Made by a program: the position numbers and the translations under genes. A stretch of 64,000 nt of DNA from Culicoidibacter larvae (lineage in GTDB: Bacteria > Bacillota_I > Bacilli_A > Culicoidibacterales > Culicoidibacteraceae), in NCBI RefSeq assembly GCF_005771635.1, contig NZ_VBWP01000004.1, forward strand, positions 62,001-126,000. The letters run 5' to 3'. The notes under the pieces are model-generated. The model worked only from the letters and a program-made list of their open reading frames with translations. It made no database searches and was not told the origin of the DNA. This document shows positions 32,260 to 42,402 of this stretch, one piece after another (positions within the stretch are counted from its first letter, which is position 1; every line of letters starts with the position of its first letter).

Positions 32260-34644
32260 ATGGATAAACAAGAAAAAATTGTACATTTAGAAACCGATAT
32301 AGTAACAGGATTAACTTCAGCTCAGGTTGAAGCGAAGATTGCTGCTAATCAAACCAATAAAACCGTTGATGTTCCCAGTCGAACAATCGGCGATATTATA
32401 AAAACCAATACGTTAACGTTATTTAATGCCTTGAATGCGATTTTGGCAATATTGGTTATTATTGCCGGGCAGCCAAGAAATGCCTTGTTTGCTTTCGTTA
32501 TTGTAGCCAATACTTTTATTGGTATTTTTCAAGAGTTACGAGCTAAGTACACATTAGAAAAATTATCAGTGCTGAATACTTTTCAAGTGCCGGTAGTTCG
32601 CGATAGCGAGGTTGTAACCATTGATACTGATGCAATTGTATTAGATGATGTTATGAAATTAAGTACCGGTATGCAGATTGCAGTTGATGCAATTGTTCGC
32701 AGCGGTGAAATTGAAGTGGATGAATCATTATTAACCGGGGAAGCTGATCCGGTTTTAAAACACGTTGGTGAAGAATTACTATCAGGTAGTTTTGTTGTAT
32801 CGGGCAGTTGTGATGCTCAGGCAATTCGTGTTGCTCAAGATATGTATGCCAGTAAATTATCGGCGGAGGCAAAACGCTTCTCGATGGTTGATTCAGAGTT
32901 GCGCAAATCAGTGAATCAAATTATTAAGATTGTTACTTATTTGATTTTGCCAGTTGGGGCGATGCTGATGTTTACCCAGCTCTTCTTTAACAATGGTACT
33001 TGGCAAGATGCTCTGGTTGGTGCGGTAGGTGGCATCATTGGTATGATTCCTGAGGGATTAGTGCTGCTAACGAGTGTTGCTTTAATGGTCGGGGTTATTC
33101 GCTTGGCTCAAAAGAAAACTTTAGTTCAAGAGATGCCGGCAATTGAGATGTTGGCCCGCGTTGATGTACTTTGTCTTGATAAAACCGGAACTATTACTGA
33201 GGGTAATTTAAATCTTGCAGAGATTGAATTGACCGGCGATAAAGATAAAATGAAAATTGATGATGCGCTGGCAGTATTAACCAGAACATTACCGGCAGCA
33301 AACCCGACACAGCTGGCGATTTATGACTATTACCAAGAAGCACCAAGTTGGGAAGTGACTGATACTGTAGCATTCTCTTCAGCACGAAAGTGGAGTGCTG
33401 CCAGCTTCAAAAATGAAGGTACATGGATTCTGGGGGCACCGGAGATGGTTCTTGGCAGTAATTATAGTTTATTCCAGGAGAAGGTTGAAGAACAAGCGCG
33501 GCTGGGCCGGCGTGTTCTTGTACTTGCTTATAGTGATGAAATAATTAAAGATGAACTGTTACCAGCGGATACAAAAGCAGAAGCATTCATTATGCTTGAA
33601 GATATTATTCGTGATCATGCTAATCAAACGCTGGCATATTTTGCCTCGCAAGGGGTGACGCTAAAGGTTATTTCCGGTGATAATCCAGTAACTGTTGCCG
33701 CAGTTGCAAAACGGGCCGGACTTGAAGGGGCAGAGCACTATTTAGATGCCAGAACCTTGCCGGATGATATTGAAAGTTTGCAAGAAATTGTTGCTAACAC
33801 CACTGTTTTTGGGCGGGTTTCACCACAACAAAAACAAAAGTTAGTACAAGCGTTACAAGCAAACGGACATACAGTTGCCATGACCGGTGATGGTGTTAAT
33901 GATGTATTAGCATTAAAAGAGTCGGATTGTGGGATTGCTATGGCGAACGGGAGCGAAGCAACCCGGTCGGTGGCACAGTTGGTGCTGTTGAACTCGGACT
34001 TTGCTTCACTACCGCAAGTTGTATCTGAGGGACGCCGGGTTATTAATAACATTGAGCGTGTTTCAAGCTTGTATCTGGTAAAAACTTTATATTCAATAAT
34101 TCTTTCAGTAGTATTTACTATATTGCTAAAACCATATCCATTCTTGCCATTACAACTGACTTTAATTGGTTCAGTGGCAACCGGTATTCCGTCGTTCTTC
34201 TTAGCGTTGGCACCGAATGATGAACGGGTAACCGGCGGTTTCTTGCGCAAGGTTGCGCAAGATACAATTCCCGGCGGAATTGCCGTAGCAATCGGAACAT
34301 TGATTATTTATGGTTTATCATCTTTTGTGCATTATGATGTTGAACAGCGACGGACGATGGCAATTCTTGTTGCCGGGGGCGTGCAGTTAGTTGTCTTATT
34401 ACGAGTGGCGCGTCCATGGAAAGCTTGGAATTTGGCACTTGTCGGCATTATGATTGTTGCGTTCTTTGCGACGTTCTTCTTACCGGTTATTTCGGCAATA
34501 TTCTATTTCGTACCAATGAACTGGTTTGATTATTTAATCGGTGGGGTATTAATTATTGCTTCATGGTGGTTTATGAATTTTGTCCAATGGATGATGCATA
34601 TAGTCTACGATTGGTGGCTGACTATTCGGAGGAAAGAAAGTTAA
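32260..34644 (+). CDS. P-type cation ATPase, CtpE/Exp7-like
   Basis: The 794-residue protein has the P-type order: two N-terminal helices (about 45-90), the actuator domain with LLTGEADPV, a helix pair with the intramembrane motif IPEGLVLL, phosphorylation site DKTGTITEG near residue 307, a small nucleotide domain, hinge MTGDGVNDVLALK, and six C-terminal helices. The PEGL motif and TGEADP loop resemble CtpE of Mycobacterium and pneumococcal Exp7, which are linked to Ca2+. The ion here is inferred. AAGGAG lies 13 bp before ATG 32260, a rather long spacing. The gene is monocistronic. Confidence 0.87.
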   Translation: MDKQEKIVHLETDIVTGLTSAQVEAKIAANQTNKTVDVPSRTIGDIIKTNTLTLFNALNAILAILVIIAGQPRNALFAFVIVANTFIGIFQELRAKYTLEKLSVLNTFQVPVVRDSEVVTIDTDAIVLDDVMKLSTGMQIAVDAIVRSGEIEVDESLLTGEADPVLKHVGEELLSGSFVVSGSCDAQAIRVAQDMYASKLSAEAKRFSMVDSELRKSVNQIIKIVTYLILPVGAMLMFTQLFFNNGTWQDALVGAVGGIIGMIPEGLVLLTSVALMVGVIRLAQKKTLVQEMPAIEMLARVDVLCLDKTGTITEGNLNLAEIELTGDKDKMKIDDALAVLTRTLPAANPTQLAIYDYYQEAPSWEVTDTVAFSSARKWSAASFKNEGTWILGAPEMVLGSNYSLFQEKVEEQARLGRRVLVLAYSDEIIKDELLPADTKAEAFIMLEDIIRDHANQTLAYFASQGVTLKVISGDNPVTVAAVAKRAGLEGAEHYLDARTLPDDIESLQEIVANTTVFGRVSPQQKQKLVQALQANGHTVAMTGDGVNDVLALKESDCGIAMANGSEATRSVAQLVLLNSDFASLPQVVSEGRRVINNIERVSSLYLVKTLYSIILSVVFTILLKPYPFLPLQLTLIGSVATGIPSFFLALAPNDERVTGGFLRKVAQDTIPGGIAVAIGTLIIYGLSSFVHYDVEQRRTMAILVAGGVQLVVLLRVARPWKAWNLALVGIMIVAFFATFFLPVISAIFYFVPMNWFDYLIGGVLIIASWWFMNFVQWMMHIVYDWWLTIRRKES

Positions 34645-34674
34645 AAACTGCGCTCTAGAGAGCGCAGTTTTTTT
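34643..34674 (+). terminator. Intrinsic terminator after the P-type ATPase gene
   Basis: A perfect 13-bp stem (34643-34655 with 34660-34672) has a TAGA loop and a T run. Confidence 0.93.
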
Positions 34675-34770
34675 ATGTTCTCTAAAATAATTATATTGTG
34701 AAAACCAAGCTGTATTGTGAAATAATGAGCTTCAATTGTCTTTAAAAGTGCTTTTATTAATAATTCATTG

Positions 34771-34779
34771 TGCTATAAT
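34771..34779 (+). promoter_or_regulatory. Extended -10 promoter for the activase-like gene
   Basis: TGC-TATAAT lies 47 bp upstream of the start codon. Confidence 0.55.
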
Positions 34780-34826
34780 AATAGTGTACGTTTTCACTGG
34801 GAAGGTACAAAAAACGGAGGATTAAA

Positions 34827-37800
34827 ATGAGTAAAAAAACACAATATAAGTTAGGAATTGATATCGGATCAACGACTGCTAAAGCAGTTTTGACAGATGA
34901 ATATAATAATATCGTTTATTCAAAATATGTCCGACACAATGCTAAAATTAACGAAACCTTAATAACTATATTAAAAGAAATAAAATCTCAAGTTGAAGGC
35001 CAATCAATTAGTATGGCCATAACCGGAACGGCGGGAATGGGTGTTGCTGAGAAAATTGGTCTTTTCTTTGTGCAGGAAGTTGTTGCTTCAGCTGAAGTAG
35101 TAAAAGCACTGTACCCAGAAGTAAAAACCTTAATTGATCTTGGTGGAGAGGATGCAAAGATTATTTTCTTTAATGATCTGTTGCGACCGGATATCAGGAT
35201 GAACGGAAACTGTGCCGGTGGAACCGGCGCTTTCATCGACCAGATGGCGAGTCTATTGAATATTGAACCCGGTGAATTAAACGAACTCGCTAAGAAAAGT
35301 CAAACTTACTATTCAATTGCTTCGCGTTGTGGTGTGTTTGCTAAAACTGATGTGCAAACTTTGCTTTCACGGGATACGCCAAGAGAAGATATTGCTGCTT
35401 CAATTTTCCAGGCGGTTGCCTTGCAAACAATTAATAGTTTAGCCCGCGGAACCGATATTAATCCAAAGATTATGTTTGTTGGTGGTCCACTAACATTCTT
35501 GCCAATGTTGCGTCAAGCATTTATTGAGCAAATGAAGGTTAGTGATGAAGATATCTTAATGCCTGAAAGTCCGGAATTATTCCCGGCTTTAGGTACGGCA
35601 ATTGTTAATGATGAAGGTCGTACGATTGCAACAATCGATGAAGTGCTTGAGCGTCTTGAAAATACTGATGGTCATGTAGCTTTATGGGAAGGTATGGATC
35701 CGCTATTTAATGATGATGCTGAATATCAAGAGTGGAAAGCTGAGAAAGCTAAAGCTCATGTTGAGGTATTACCAATTAAAAATGCAGATAATGCACCGAC
35801 CTTTTTAGGGATTGACTCTGGATCAACAACAACCAAAATCGTATTAATTAATGAAAATGGCGATTTAGTTTTCAATTATTACACGAATAATAATGGGAAC
35901 CCGGTTCAGGCTGTTTTAAATGGTTTAGAAGAGTTAAATGCCCAGGCAACAGCTGAAGGGGTAACACTTAATATTGCCCGCGGTGCTGTAACTGGTTATG
36001 GTGAAGATCTTATCAAAACCGCATTTAAGTTAGACGATGGTTTAGTAGAAACTATTGCTCATTATCGCGCAGCAAAACGCTTTAATCCTGAAGTAAGTTT
36101 TATTTTAGATATCGGTGGTCAGGATATGAAGGCGATTTTCATAAAAGATGGTGTTATTACCAACTTGGAAATCAACGAAGCATGTTCTTCAGGTGCAGGT
36201 TCTTTTATTGAAACTTTTGCGAAATCTTTGGGACACAATGTCCAAGACTTTGCTAATTATGGTGTGCAATCGAGAAGACCTTGTGATTTAGGAACACGTT
36301 GTACCGTTTTTATGAACTCTAAAGTAAAACAATCGTTCCGTGAAGGGGCACAAATTGAAGATATTTCAGCTGGACTTGCGTATTCAGTTATGCGTAACTG
36401 TTTCTTCAAACTTTTAAAAGTTTCTGATCCAAAAACACTTGGTGAAAACATTGTTGTTCAAGGTGGAACCTTTAAAAATGATGCTGTTTTACGGGCGATG
36501 GAAGTTTTGGTTGGCGGCAGTGTCGTGCGACCAAATATTGCTGAATTAATGGGTGCTTATGGTAGTGCCTTAATCGCTCAAGAAATGTACAACCGCAATC
36601 AAGCATATCAAACAACGTTTGTAGGTCTTACGGACATGCAAACGGCTACTCAATATACACGTCGTTCATTAACATGTAATGCATGCGATAACTTATGTAG
36701 TGTTCAACAATTAAAGTTTGACGGCAATGAAGTATTCTATACCGGTAATAAGTGTGAGAAAGTATTCTCTAATCAGGGCACCGCTAAAGTGAAAGGTGAT
36801 AATTTACCTGACTACAAATATCATTTATTATTTGACCGTGAATCGAATTTGGAAAACCCGAAATTATCGATTGGTATTCCAAGAACCCTGAATATGTATG
36901 AAAGTTATCCATATTGGCATACCTTATTTACTGAGTGTGGTATCAATGTTGTTTTATCTGATACTTCAACAATGGCATTAGCTCAAAAGGGTGCTGGAAC
37001 AGTTATGTCGGAAAATATTTGTTTCCCGGCTAAGATTGCTCACGGCCATATTGCTAACTTGGCAACTAAAGAGGTTGACCGTATTTTCTATCCAATGGTT
37101 CGTTATGAATCAACTGAGTATGAAGATGCCTTGAACTCATATAACTGCCCAGTAGTTACCGGATATCCGGATGTTATCAAAAGTGCAATGAATCCGAAAA
37201 AACGTTATGGCATTCCATTTGATAATCCAGTTATGACTTTCTCATCAAATGATTTACTTTCTAAATCATCATGGGAATATGTTAAAAAGCTTGGAATTGA
37301 TGAGGCAGTATTTAATCGTGCGTTTGATAAAGCAATTCAAGCTCAAAATGATTTTAAACAAGAATTAAATCGTAAAGCCGAAGAAATTATCAAAAAAGCG
37401 GATGCTGAGGGCCGAATGATTATTATGATTGTCGGTCGTCCATATCATGTCGATCCGCTGATTAATCATAAAATACCTGATATGATTGCTGCTCTTGGTG
37501 TTTCTGTAATTACTGAGGACTCAATTGATATTAAATCAAACGATAATCTTGATGAAGTTGATGTACTTACACAATGGTCATATCCAAACCGTATTTATAA
37601 CTCAGCATTATGGGCTGCTAAACGTAAAAACGTTGAAATGGTTCAGCTGAATTCATTCGGTTGCGGACCGGATGCAATTACTATTGATGAAGTTCGTTCA
37701 ATTGCCAACGATTACGGAAAAATCCATACTTTAGTGCGTATTGATGAGATTTCTAGTCCGGGTGCAATTAAATTGCGTCTGCGTTCATTAATTGAATCAG

Positions 37801-39137
37801 TTGAAATGCGCGGTGATGATTTCGTTCCAGAACTTCGCGAACGACAAAAAAATAAAGTATTTGAGAAAGCTGACCGTCATCGTAAGATTTTGGCACCAAC
37901 ATTCTCACCATTTTATACCGATGCAATTATTGCCGGGGTTGCCAGTGCCGGATTTGATATTGAAATCTTGCCAATGCCGGACCGAGCTTCAGTTGATGTT
38001 GGATTAAAATATACTAATAATGATATTTGTTATCCAGCAGTTATTGTTATTGGTGACTTAATCAAGGCATTGCAAAGCGGTAAATATGATACTCGTGACG
38101 TAGCTGTGGCAATCACCCAAACAGGTGGACAATGCCGGGCATCAAGTTATGTATCATTATTAAAACGTGGTTTAATCAATGCCGGTTATGCTGATGTACC
38201 GGTTGTAGCTATTTCTACTGGTTCAACCAGTGGTGCAAAAGGCTTGAATGAGCAACCGGGATTAAAATACAGCAGTACTAACATGATGATTGCCGGACTT
38301 TTAGGAATATTGTTTAGTGACTCAATGTCAAAATTATATCACTATACAGCAGTTCGTGAGCTAAACAAAGGTGATGCGATGCGAACTGTACAGAAGTATG
38401 TTAAGGAAAGTGCGAAGTACTTAACTATTTCTAAACAGGGCAAGCTTTTCAAATTGCTTGAAGAAGCGGTTGAAGAGTTTAAAGCAATTCCGATTGATAC
38501 CAGCAAAGATTATCCGCGGGTAGGTATTGTCGGTGAGATTTACGCAAAATATAACCCATTTGGAAATGGATTTGTTGTTGACTGGTTGATGGATCAGGGT
38601 ATTGAAGTTGATGTGCCACCAATCCTTGACTTCTTCTTAAAGCGTTTCATCAATGATGAGTTTAATGCTGGTAACAATGTTCAAGACAAAGGGAAATTGT
38701 ATCTAGCCGGGATGAAAGCAATTGAGAAAGTCGTTGAGAAATATATTGATCGTACTAATAATATTTTAAAAGGGTTCCATGTTTACCGACCATTCCATTA
38801 TATTCGCCATGCTAGTGATAAAGCCGAGCGTGTATTATCGCTCATCAATCAATTTGGTGAAAGTTGGTTACTGCCGGCAGAAATCGCTTTGTTTGCTGAT
38901 GAGGGGGTAAATGATATTGTTTGTATCCAACCATTTGGATGTATTGCTAACCATGTCATTGCCAAAGGAGCCGAAAAACGAATTAAAGACTTGTATCCTG
39001 ATGTAAATATTCTTTATATCGACATGGACCCAGGTATCAGTGAAGTAAACATTGCCAACCGTTTACGTTTCCTGGTAAATGGTGCTCATGAAACCTTAGC
39101 TCGCCAGCAAGAAGCTGAAGCGGCACAAGTTTTATAA
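34827..39137 (+). CDS. Giant 2-hydroxyacyl-CoA dehydratase activase-like protein (1436 residues)
   Basis: Two BadF/BcrA-type ATPase domains stand in tandem. The first (about 8-275) has GIDIGSTTAKAVL, IDLGGEDAKI and NGNCAGGTGAF. The second (about 328-590) has GIDSGSTTTKIVL, LDIGGQDMKA and NEACSSGAGSF. The Cys in each GA(F/S) loop corresponds to the activase cluster ligand. A Cys motif CNACDNLC follows near 615. A long DUF2229 and HgdB-like region (about 680-1420) has further conserved Cys (ENICFPAK, NDICYPAV). The fusion is widespread in anaerobic Firmicutes, but its reaction is unknown. It may be a radical or ATP-driven electron transfer enzyme. GGAGG precedes ATG 34827. Confidence 0.85.
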   Translation: MSKKTQYKLGIDIGSTTAKAVLTDEYNNIVYSKYVRHNAKINETLITILKEIKSQVEGQSISMAITGTAGMGVAEKIGLFFVQEVVASAEVVKALYPEVKTLIDLGGEDAKIIFFNDLLRPDIRMNGNCAGGTGAFIDQMASLLNIEPGELNELAKKSQTYYSIASRCGVFAKTDVQTLLSRDTPREDIAASIFQAVALQTINSLARGTDINPKIMFVGGPLTFLPMLRQAFIEQMKVSDEDILMPESPELFPALGTAIVNDEGRTIATIDEVLERLENTDGHVALWEGMDPLFNDDAEYQEWKAEKAKAHVEVLPIKNADNAPTFLGIDSGSTTTKIVLINENGDLVFNYYTNNNGNPVQAVLNGLEELNAQATAEGVTLNIARGAVTGYGEDLIKTAFKLDDGLVETIAHYRAAKRFNPEVSFILDIGGQDMKAIFIKDGVITNLEINEACSSGAGSFIETFAKSLGHNVQDFANYGVQSRRPCDLGTRCTVFMNSKVKQSFREGAQIEDISAGLAYSVMRNCFFKLLKVSDPKTLGENIVVQGGTFKNDAVLRAMEVLVGGSVVRPNIAELMGAYGSALIAQEMYNRNQAYQTTFVGLTDMQTATQYTRRSLTCNACDNLCSVQQLKFDGNEVFYTGNKCEKVFSNQGTAKVKGDNLPDYKYHLLFDRESNLENPKLSIGIPRTLNMYESYPYWHTLFTECGINVVLSDTSTMALAQKGAGTVMSENICFPAKIAHGHIANLATKEVDRIFYPMVRYESTEYEDALNSYNCPVVTGYPDVIKSAMNPKKRYGIPFDNPVMTFSSNDLLSKSSWEYVKKLGIDEAVFNRAFDKAIQAQNDFKQELNRKAEEIIKKADAEGRMIIMIVGRPYHVDPLINHKIPDMIAALGVSVITEDSIDIKSNDNLDEVDVLTQWSYPNRIYNSALWAAKRKNVEMVQLNSFGCGPDAITIDEVRSIANDYGKIHTLVRIDEISSPGAIKLRLRSLIESVEMRGDDFVPELRERQKNKVFEKADRHRKILAPTFSPFYTDAIIAGVASAGFDIEILPMPDRASVDVGLKYTNNDICYPAVIVIGDLIKALQSGKYDTRDVAVAITQTGGQCRASSYVSLLKRGLINAGYADVPVVAISTGSTSGAKGLNEQPGLKYSSTNMMIAGLLGILFSDSMSKLYHYTAVRELNKGDAMRTVQKYVKESAKYLTISKQGKLFKLLEEAVEEFKAIPIDTSKDYPRVGIVGEIYAKYNPFGNGFVVDWLMDQGIEVDVPPILDFFLKRFINDEFNAGNNVQDKGKLYLAGMKAIEKVVEKYIDRTNNILKGFHVYRPFHYIRHASDKAERVLSLINQFGESWLLPAEIALFADEGVNDIVCIQPFGCIANHVIAKGAEKRIKDLYPDVNILYIDMDPGISEVNIANRLRFLVNGAHETLARQQEAEAAQVL

Positions 39138-39144
39138 GAATTTG

Positions 39145-39185
39145 AATGTCTGATTGACGCAATGGTCAATCAGACATTTTCTTTT
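39145..39185 (+). terminator. Intrinsic terminator after the activase-like gene
   Basis: A perfect 14-bp stem (39145-39158 with 39165-39178) is followed by a T-rich tract. Confidence 0.9.
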
Positions 39186-39223
39186 AGCTAACAAAAATGT
39201 TATCTGCATCACAATATTTAAAG

Positions 39224-39232
39224 TGGTAAAAT
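39224..39232 (+). promoter_or_regulatory. Extended -10 promoter for the deacetylase gene
   Basis: TGG-TAAAAT lies 23 bp before the start codon. Confidence 0.4.
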
Positions 39233-39255
39233 AATATTGAGAAAGGCTGATAGTA

Positions 39256-40116
39256 ATGAAAGATAAAAAGCATAAGCGAAAGCTAAATAAAAAAAGAGCA
39301 ATCGTAGCGACTAGTGCAATGGTCACATCACTAATTCTGATTGTTGCGCTTACAATTGCTGGGTTTCAAGTGATGAATAGTCAAAATAATCCAGTAGTGC
39401 TATGTAATAGGGAACAGCACCATAATGAAGTAATTGAAAATAACCCTTGCTTAAGCAAAGATGAAATAACGGCTCTTAATCAAAGTGGCAAAACTGATAA
39501 AAGAATTGCTTTTCTCACGTTTGATGACGGACCGTCATCAAAAACCTCAGAGCTATTAGCAATTTTAGATAAATATAATGTTAATGGAAATTTCTTTCTT
39601 ATCGGCAATAATATTGATGGTAATGAGGAGGTTGTAAAAGCAATTGCAGCTCAGGGAAGTAAAGTCTTCGTCCATTCAACGACACATAACTATACAGACA
39701 TCTATGCCAATGTAGATGCGTTCCGAAATGATATTACTGCAACTGTCACCAAAATTAAACAGCTGGGTATTTCATCACCATATATGTATCGTTTTCCCGG
39801 TGGTTCAAATACTAGTTATATTGATAGCAAACAATTCACTGCATTTCAGCAAATCGTTCATGAAATTGGTATGGAGTATGTAGATTGGAATGTTGATTCC
39901 GGCGATGCCAGCGGCACCAGCCCGGATGCGAAAACAATTGTTGCGAATGTGATGGCACAGATTCAGAATAAAAACTATGTTAATATTCTTATGCACGATG
40001 CTGCCGATAAGGCGGCAACGCGGGCAGCGTTGCCGGAAATTATTGAGGCATTGCGGGCTAACGGTTTTATCATTTGTAAGTTGCCACGTGGTATTGCGAT
40101 TCCTCAGTTTAATTGA
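39256..40116 (+). CDS. Polysaccharide deacetylase (NodB domain), membrane-anchored
   Basis: The 286-residue product has a basic N-terminus and one membrane helix (about 17-39), followed by a NodB domain. The metal and catalytic motifs are seen: LTFDDGPSSKTS with the Asp pair, the His pair in VHSTTHNY, RFPGGSNT, and the final LMHDAA. Relatives such as PgdA remove acetyl groups from peptidoglycan GlcNAc and give lysozyme resistance. Chitin or other glycans are alternatives. It acts outside the membrane. GAGAAAGG precedes ATG 39256 at a longish spacing. Confidence 0.87.
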   Translation: MKDKKHKRKLNKKRAIVATSAMVTSLILIVALTIAGFQVMNSQNNPVVLCNREQHHNEVIENNPCLSKDEITALNQSGKTDKRIAFLTFDDGPSSKTSELLAILDKYNVNGNFFLIGNNIDGNEEVVKAIAAQGSKVFVHSTTHNYTDIYANVDAFRNDITATVTKIKQLGISSPYMYRFPGGSNTSYIDSKQFTAFQQIVHEIGMEYVDWNVDSGDASGTSPDAKTIVANVMAQIQNKNYVNILMHDAADKAATRAALPEIIEALRANGFIICKLPRGIAIPQFN

Positions 40117-40123
40117 TAAAGCG

Positions 40124-40156
40124 ATAATGAAGGTCATCACTGATGACCTTCATTAT
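40124..40156 (+). terminator. Long palindrome after the deacetylase gene
   Basis: Arms of 16 bp (40124-40139 with 40141-40156) form a near-perfect hairpin. No proper T run follows, so it is a terminator or mRNA-stabilising element of uncertain strength. Confidence 0.5.
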
Positions 40157-40218
40157 ATAATTCTTCTGATGTTCAAAAGCCGGATAATTTAGTATAATAG
40201 GATAAATGAGGTGTGACT

Positions 40219-41145
40219 ATGGAAAAGTTAAAAATTGGTATGGTTGGGCTGGGTTATATTGCGCAGTCAACATATTTGCCGTTGCTGGCTAATCATGCAA
40301 ATGTTGAATTTGTTGGGGCGTTTTCGCCGAATGCTGATGAGGCTAAGAAGCTTTGTGCCCAGTATCGGATTGATTACTATACAGATTTAACGTCACTTAT
40401 TGATATGGTTGATGCATTGTTTGTTCATAGCGCAACTAGCAGTCATTATGAGGTAGTTAAGGCTGCGTTGCTAAAGGGTAAAGCAGTGTATGTTGACAAG
40501 CCTTTAGCGGCTGAACTTGAGCAAGCAACTGAATTAGTTGAGTTGGCAGATAAGCAAAAAACGCCATTAATGGTTGGTTTTAATCGTCGTTTTGCACCAG
40601 CATACATTGATTTAAAAATGCGATTAGATAAACCAGCTTTCATTCATGTTGAGAAGCACCGAATTGATGAGGTTGGACATGATTTAGCGTTTACCTTGCT
40701 TGATGATTATATTCATATTATTGATACTCTTTATTGGTTGGCAGATGGTCAATTTGATAATGCAACCCAGTATTTGCAAGTAAATGCAGCCGGTGAATTA
40801 ATTTTTGGTCAGAGTCGTTATCAAAATAATGATGGCGTTTATTTGGCTAGTATGCATCGTGCTTCGGGAACCAGTTTGGAGAAAATTAGCGTTATCCAAA
40901 AAAATACATGTATGGAAGTGGTTGATATGCTGCAATTGCAGACTGTTGATCATGACACGCGGATTATGGCACCGGTAAATCTTCGCATTACTGCGCCGGC
41001 AAGACGTGGCTTTGATAATGCGGTTAATCATTTTATTGAGTCAGTGCTTGGTGCAACGACACCGATTATCAGTGGTTATGATGCGATAGCAGCTCAAACC
41101 ATTATTGAAAATATTATTGCTGACTATCGGAAGCAACAAAAATAA
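40219..41145 (+). CDS. Gfo/Idh/MocA family oxidoreductase
   Basis: The 308-residue protein has an N-terminal Rossmann domain (GMVGLGYIAQSTYLPLL) and the family motif VYVDKPLAAELEQATELVELA, which carries the catalytic Lys. Substrates in the family are sugars, inositols and other polyols, using NAD(P). Nothing nearby fixes the substrate. GAGGTG lies 5 bp before ATG 40219, which is preferred to the GTG at 40213. TATAAT lies at 40193-40198. mutY starts 32 bp downstream and is probably in the same transcript. Confidence 0.85.
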   Translation: MEKLKIGMVGLGYIAQSTYLPLLANHANVEFVGAFSPNADEAKKLCAQYRIDYYTDLTSLIDMVDALFVHSATSSHYEVVKAALLKGKAVYVDKPLAAELEQATELVELADKQKTPLMVGFNRRFAPAYIDLKMRLDKPAFIHVEKHRIDEVGHDLAFTLLDDYIHIIDTLYWLADGQFDNATQYLQVNAAGELIFGQSRYQNNDGVYLASMHRASGTSLEKISVIQKNTCMEVVDMLQLQTVDHDTRIMAPVNLRITAPARRGFDNAVNHFIESVLGATTPIISGYDAIAAQTIIENIIADYRKQQK

Positions 41146-41177
41146 CAAATACAACTTGAAGTGGTGAAAAGATAATA

Positions 41178-42194
41178 ATGAATCAAACATTTGAAAATAA
41201 AGTAATCAGTTGGTATCATGCCAATAAACGTGATTTACCATGGCGACATACAACTAATCCATACTATATTTGGGTTTCAGAGATTATGCTGCAGCAAACT
41301 CAGGCTGAGCGCGTGAAAGCATATTATAAGAGGTTTATTGAGTTGTTTCCAACAATTGCTGATTTGGCAACTGCTGAAGAAGCAGTTTTGCTGAAAGCTT
41401 GGGAGGGACTAGGTTATTATAGCCGGGTTCGTAATTTGCAAAAGGCAGCAATACAGATTGTTGAACTGCATGGCGGGGTTTTTCCGGATAAATTTGAAGA
41501 TGTGCTGGCACTGACTGGTATTGGTTCGTATACTGCAGGTGCAATTTGTTCAATTGCTTTTGGTATTCCTAAACCGGCAGTTGATGGTAATGTCTTGCGG
41601 GTTATGACCCGTGTACTTGCTGATGAGCGTGATATCAATCAGTTATCGACGAAGCGAGCAATCGAAGAGGAGGTAGCGGAGCATTTAAGCGCCAAGGATC
41701 CATCGGGATTCAATCAAGGACTTATTGAGTTGGGGGCAACTATTTGTACGCCTAGAAATCCAAAATGCGAAATATGTCCGATTGCCGGAGAGTGTCTTGC
41801 AAAACAGCTTGATACTCAAAGTCATTATCCGGTGAAAATTAAGAAAGTGAAACGTCAAGAATTATACTTTGATACGGTTATTATTCAAGATAGTGTCAAT
41901 AACTATTTATTGAGTGATATTCATGAAGATACTCTGCTTCAAAATATGTGGCGCTTCCCCCAGACCGAGAGTCTAGATGATGTTGAAGCTTTAGAACGCT
42001 GGATTTTCGAATGCTATCAGATAAAAGTAAGTTTGCAACATGTCGGTAATGCCAAACATGTTTTTAGTCACCGTACTTGGCATATGCAAGTATACTATGG
42101 TCGAATTGAACAGGCCGGCAATAAAAATTTCTATAGTTTAGATGAAGTGCCAATGGCAAATGCGCATCGTAATTTACTGACGTTATTTGAATAA
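41178..42194 (+). CDS. mutY: A/G-specific adenine DNA glycosylase
   Basis: MutY removes adenine mispaired with 8-oxoguanine. The 338-residue protein has the helix-hairpin-helix and catalytic region (EIMLQQTQAERV with the Glu, GIGSYTAGAI, and the Asp of VDGNVLRVM). The 4Fe-4S cluster ligands have the C-x6-C-x2-C-x5-C spacing near residues 193-209. A C-terminal Nudix-like domain (about 230-338) recognises 8-oxoguanine. The ribosome site is weak (GTGGTG). Confidence 0.94.
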   Translation: MNQTFENKVISWYHANKRDLPWRHTTNPYYIWVSEIMLQQTQAERVKAYYKRFIELFPTIADLATAEEAVLLKAWEGLGYYSRVRNLQKAAIQIVELHGGVFPDKFEDVLALTGIGSYTAGAICSIAFGIPKPAVDGNVLRVMTRVLADERDINQLSTKRAIEEEVAEHLSAKDPSGFNQGLIELGATICTPRNPKCEICPIAGECLAKQLDTQSHYPVKIKKVKRQELYFDTVIIQDSVNNYLLSDIHEDTLLQNMWRFPQTESLDDVEALERWIFECYQIKVSLQHVGNAKHVFSHRTWHMQVYYGRIEQAGNKNFYSLDEVPMANAHRNLLTLFE

Positions 42195-42201
42195 AATCCT
42201 G

Positions 42202-42246
42202 GAATCATGACCGCTCCCGATGAAAGCGGTCATGATTCTTTTTTTC
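42202..42246 (+). terminator. Strong intrinsic terminator after mutY
   Basis: A perfect 14-bp stem (42202-42215 with 42225-42238) is followed by seven T's. Confidence 0.94.
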
Positions 42247-42317
42247 TCTCAGAAAAGTTTATTACTGTATTGATTGACAGTAAAGTTTCTAACAAGTAAA
42301 ATTATCTGAAATATAGC

Positions 42318-42347
42318 TTGTTGTGGTATAGGTAAAAGTGCTATAAT
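42318..42347 (+). promoter_or_regulatory. Promoter for the glycogen cluster
   Basis: TTGTTG and TATAAT are 18 bp apart and TGC provides an extended -10. The leader is about 48 nt. Confidence 0.6.
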
Positions 42348-42402
42348 TAAGTTATAAGAAAGGGTTTTCATAAACCTGTTTTTAGGATATGGAGGTAATA
42401 GT

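Noticed and set aside
42358-42371. cre-like sequence in the glg leader (AGAAAGGGTTTTCA)
   Set aside because: It matches the TGAAANCGNTTTCA type at most positions but lacks the first T and the central CG, which CcpA sites almost always need.
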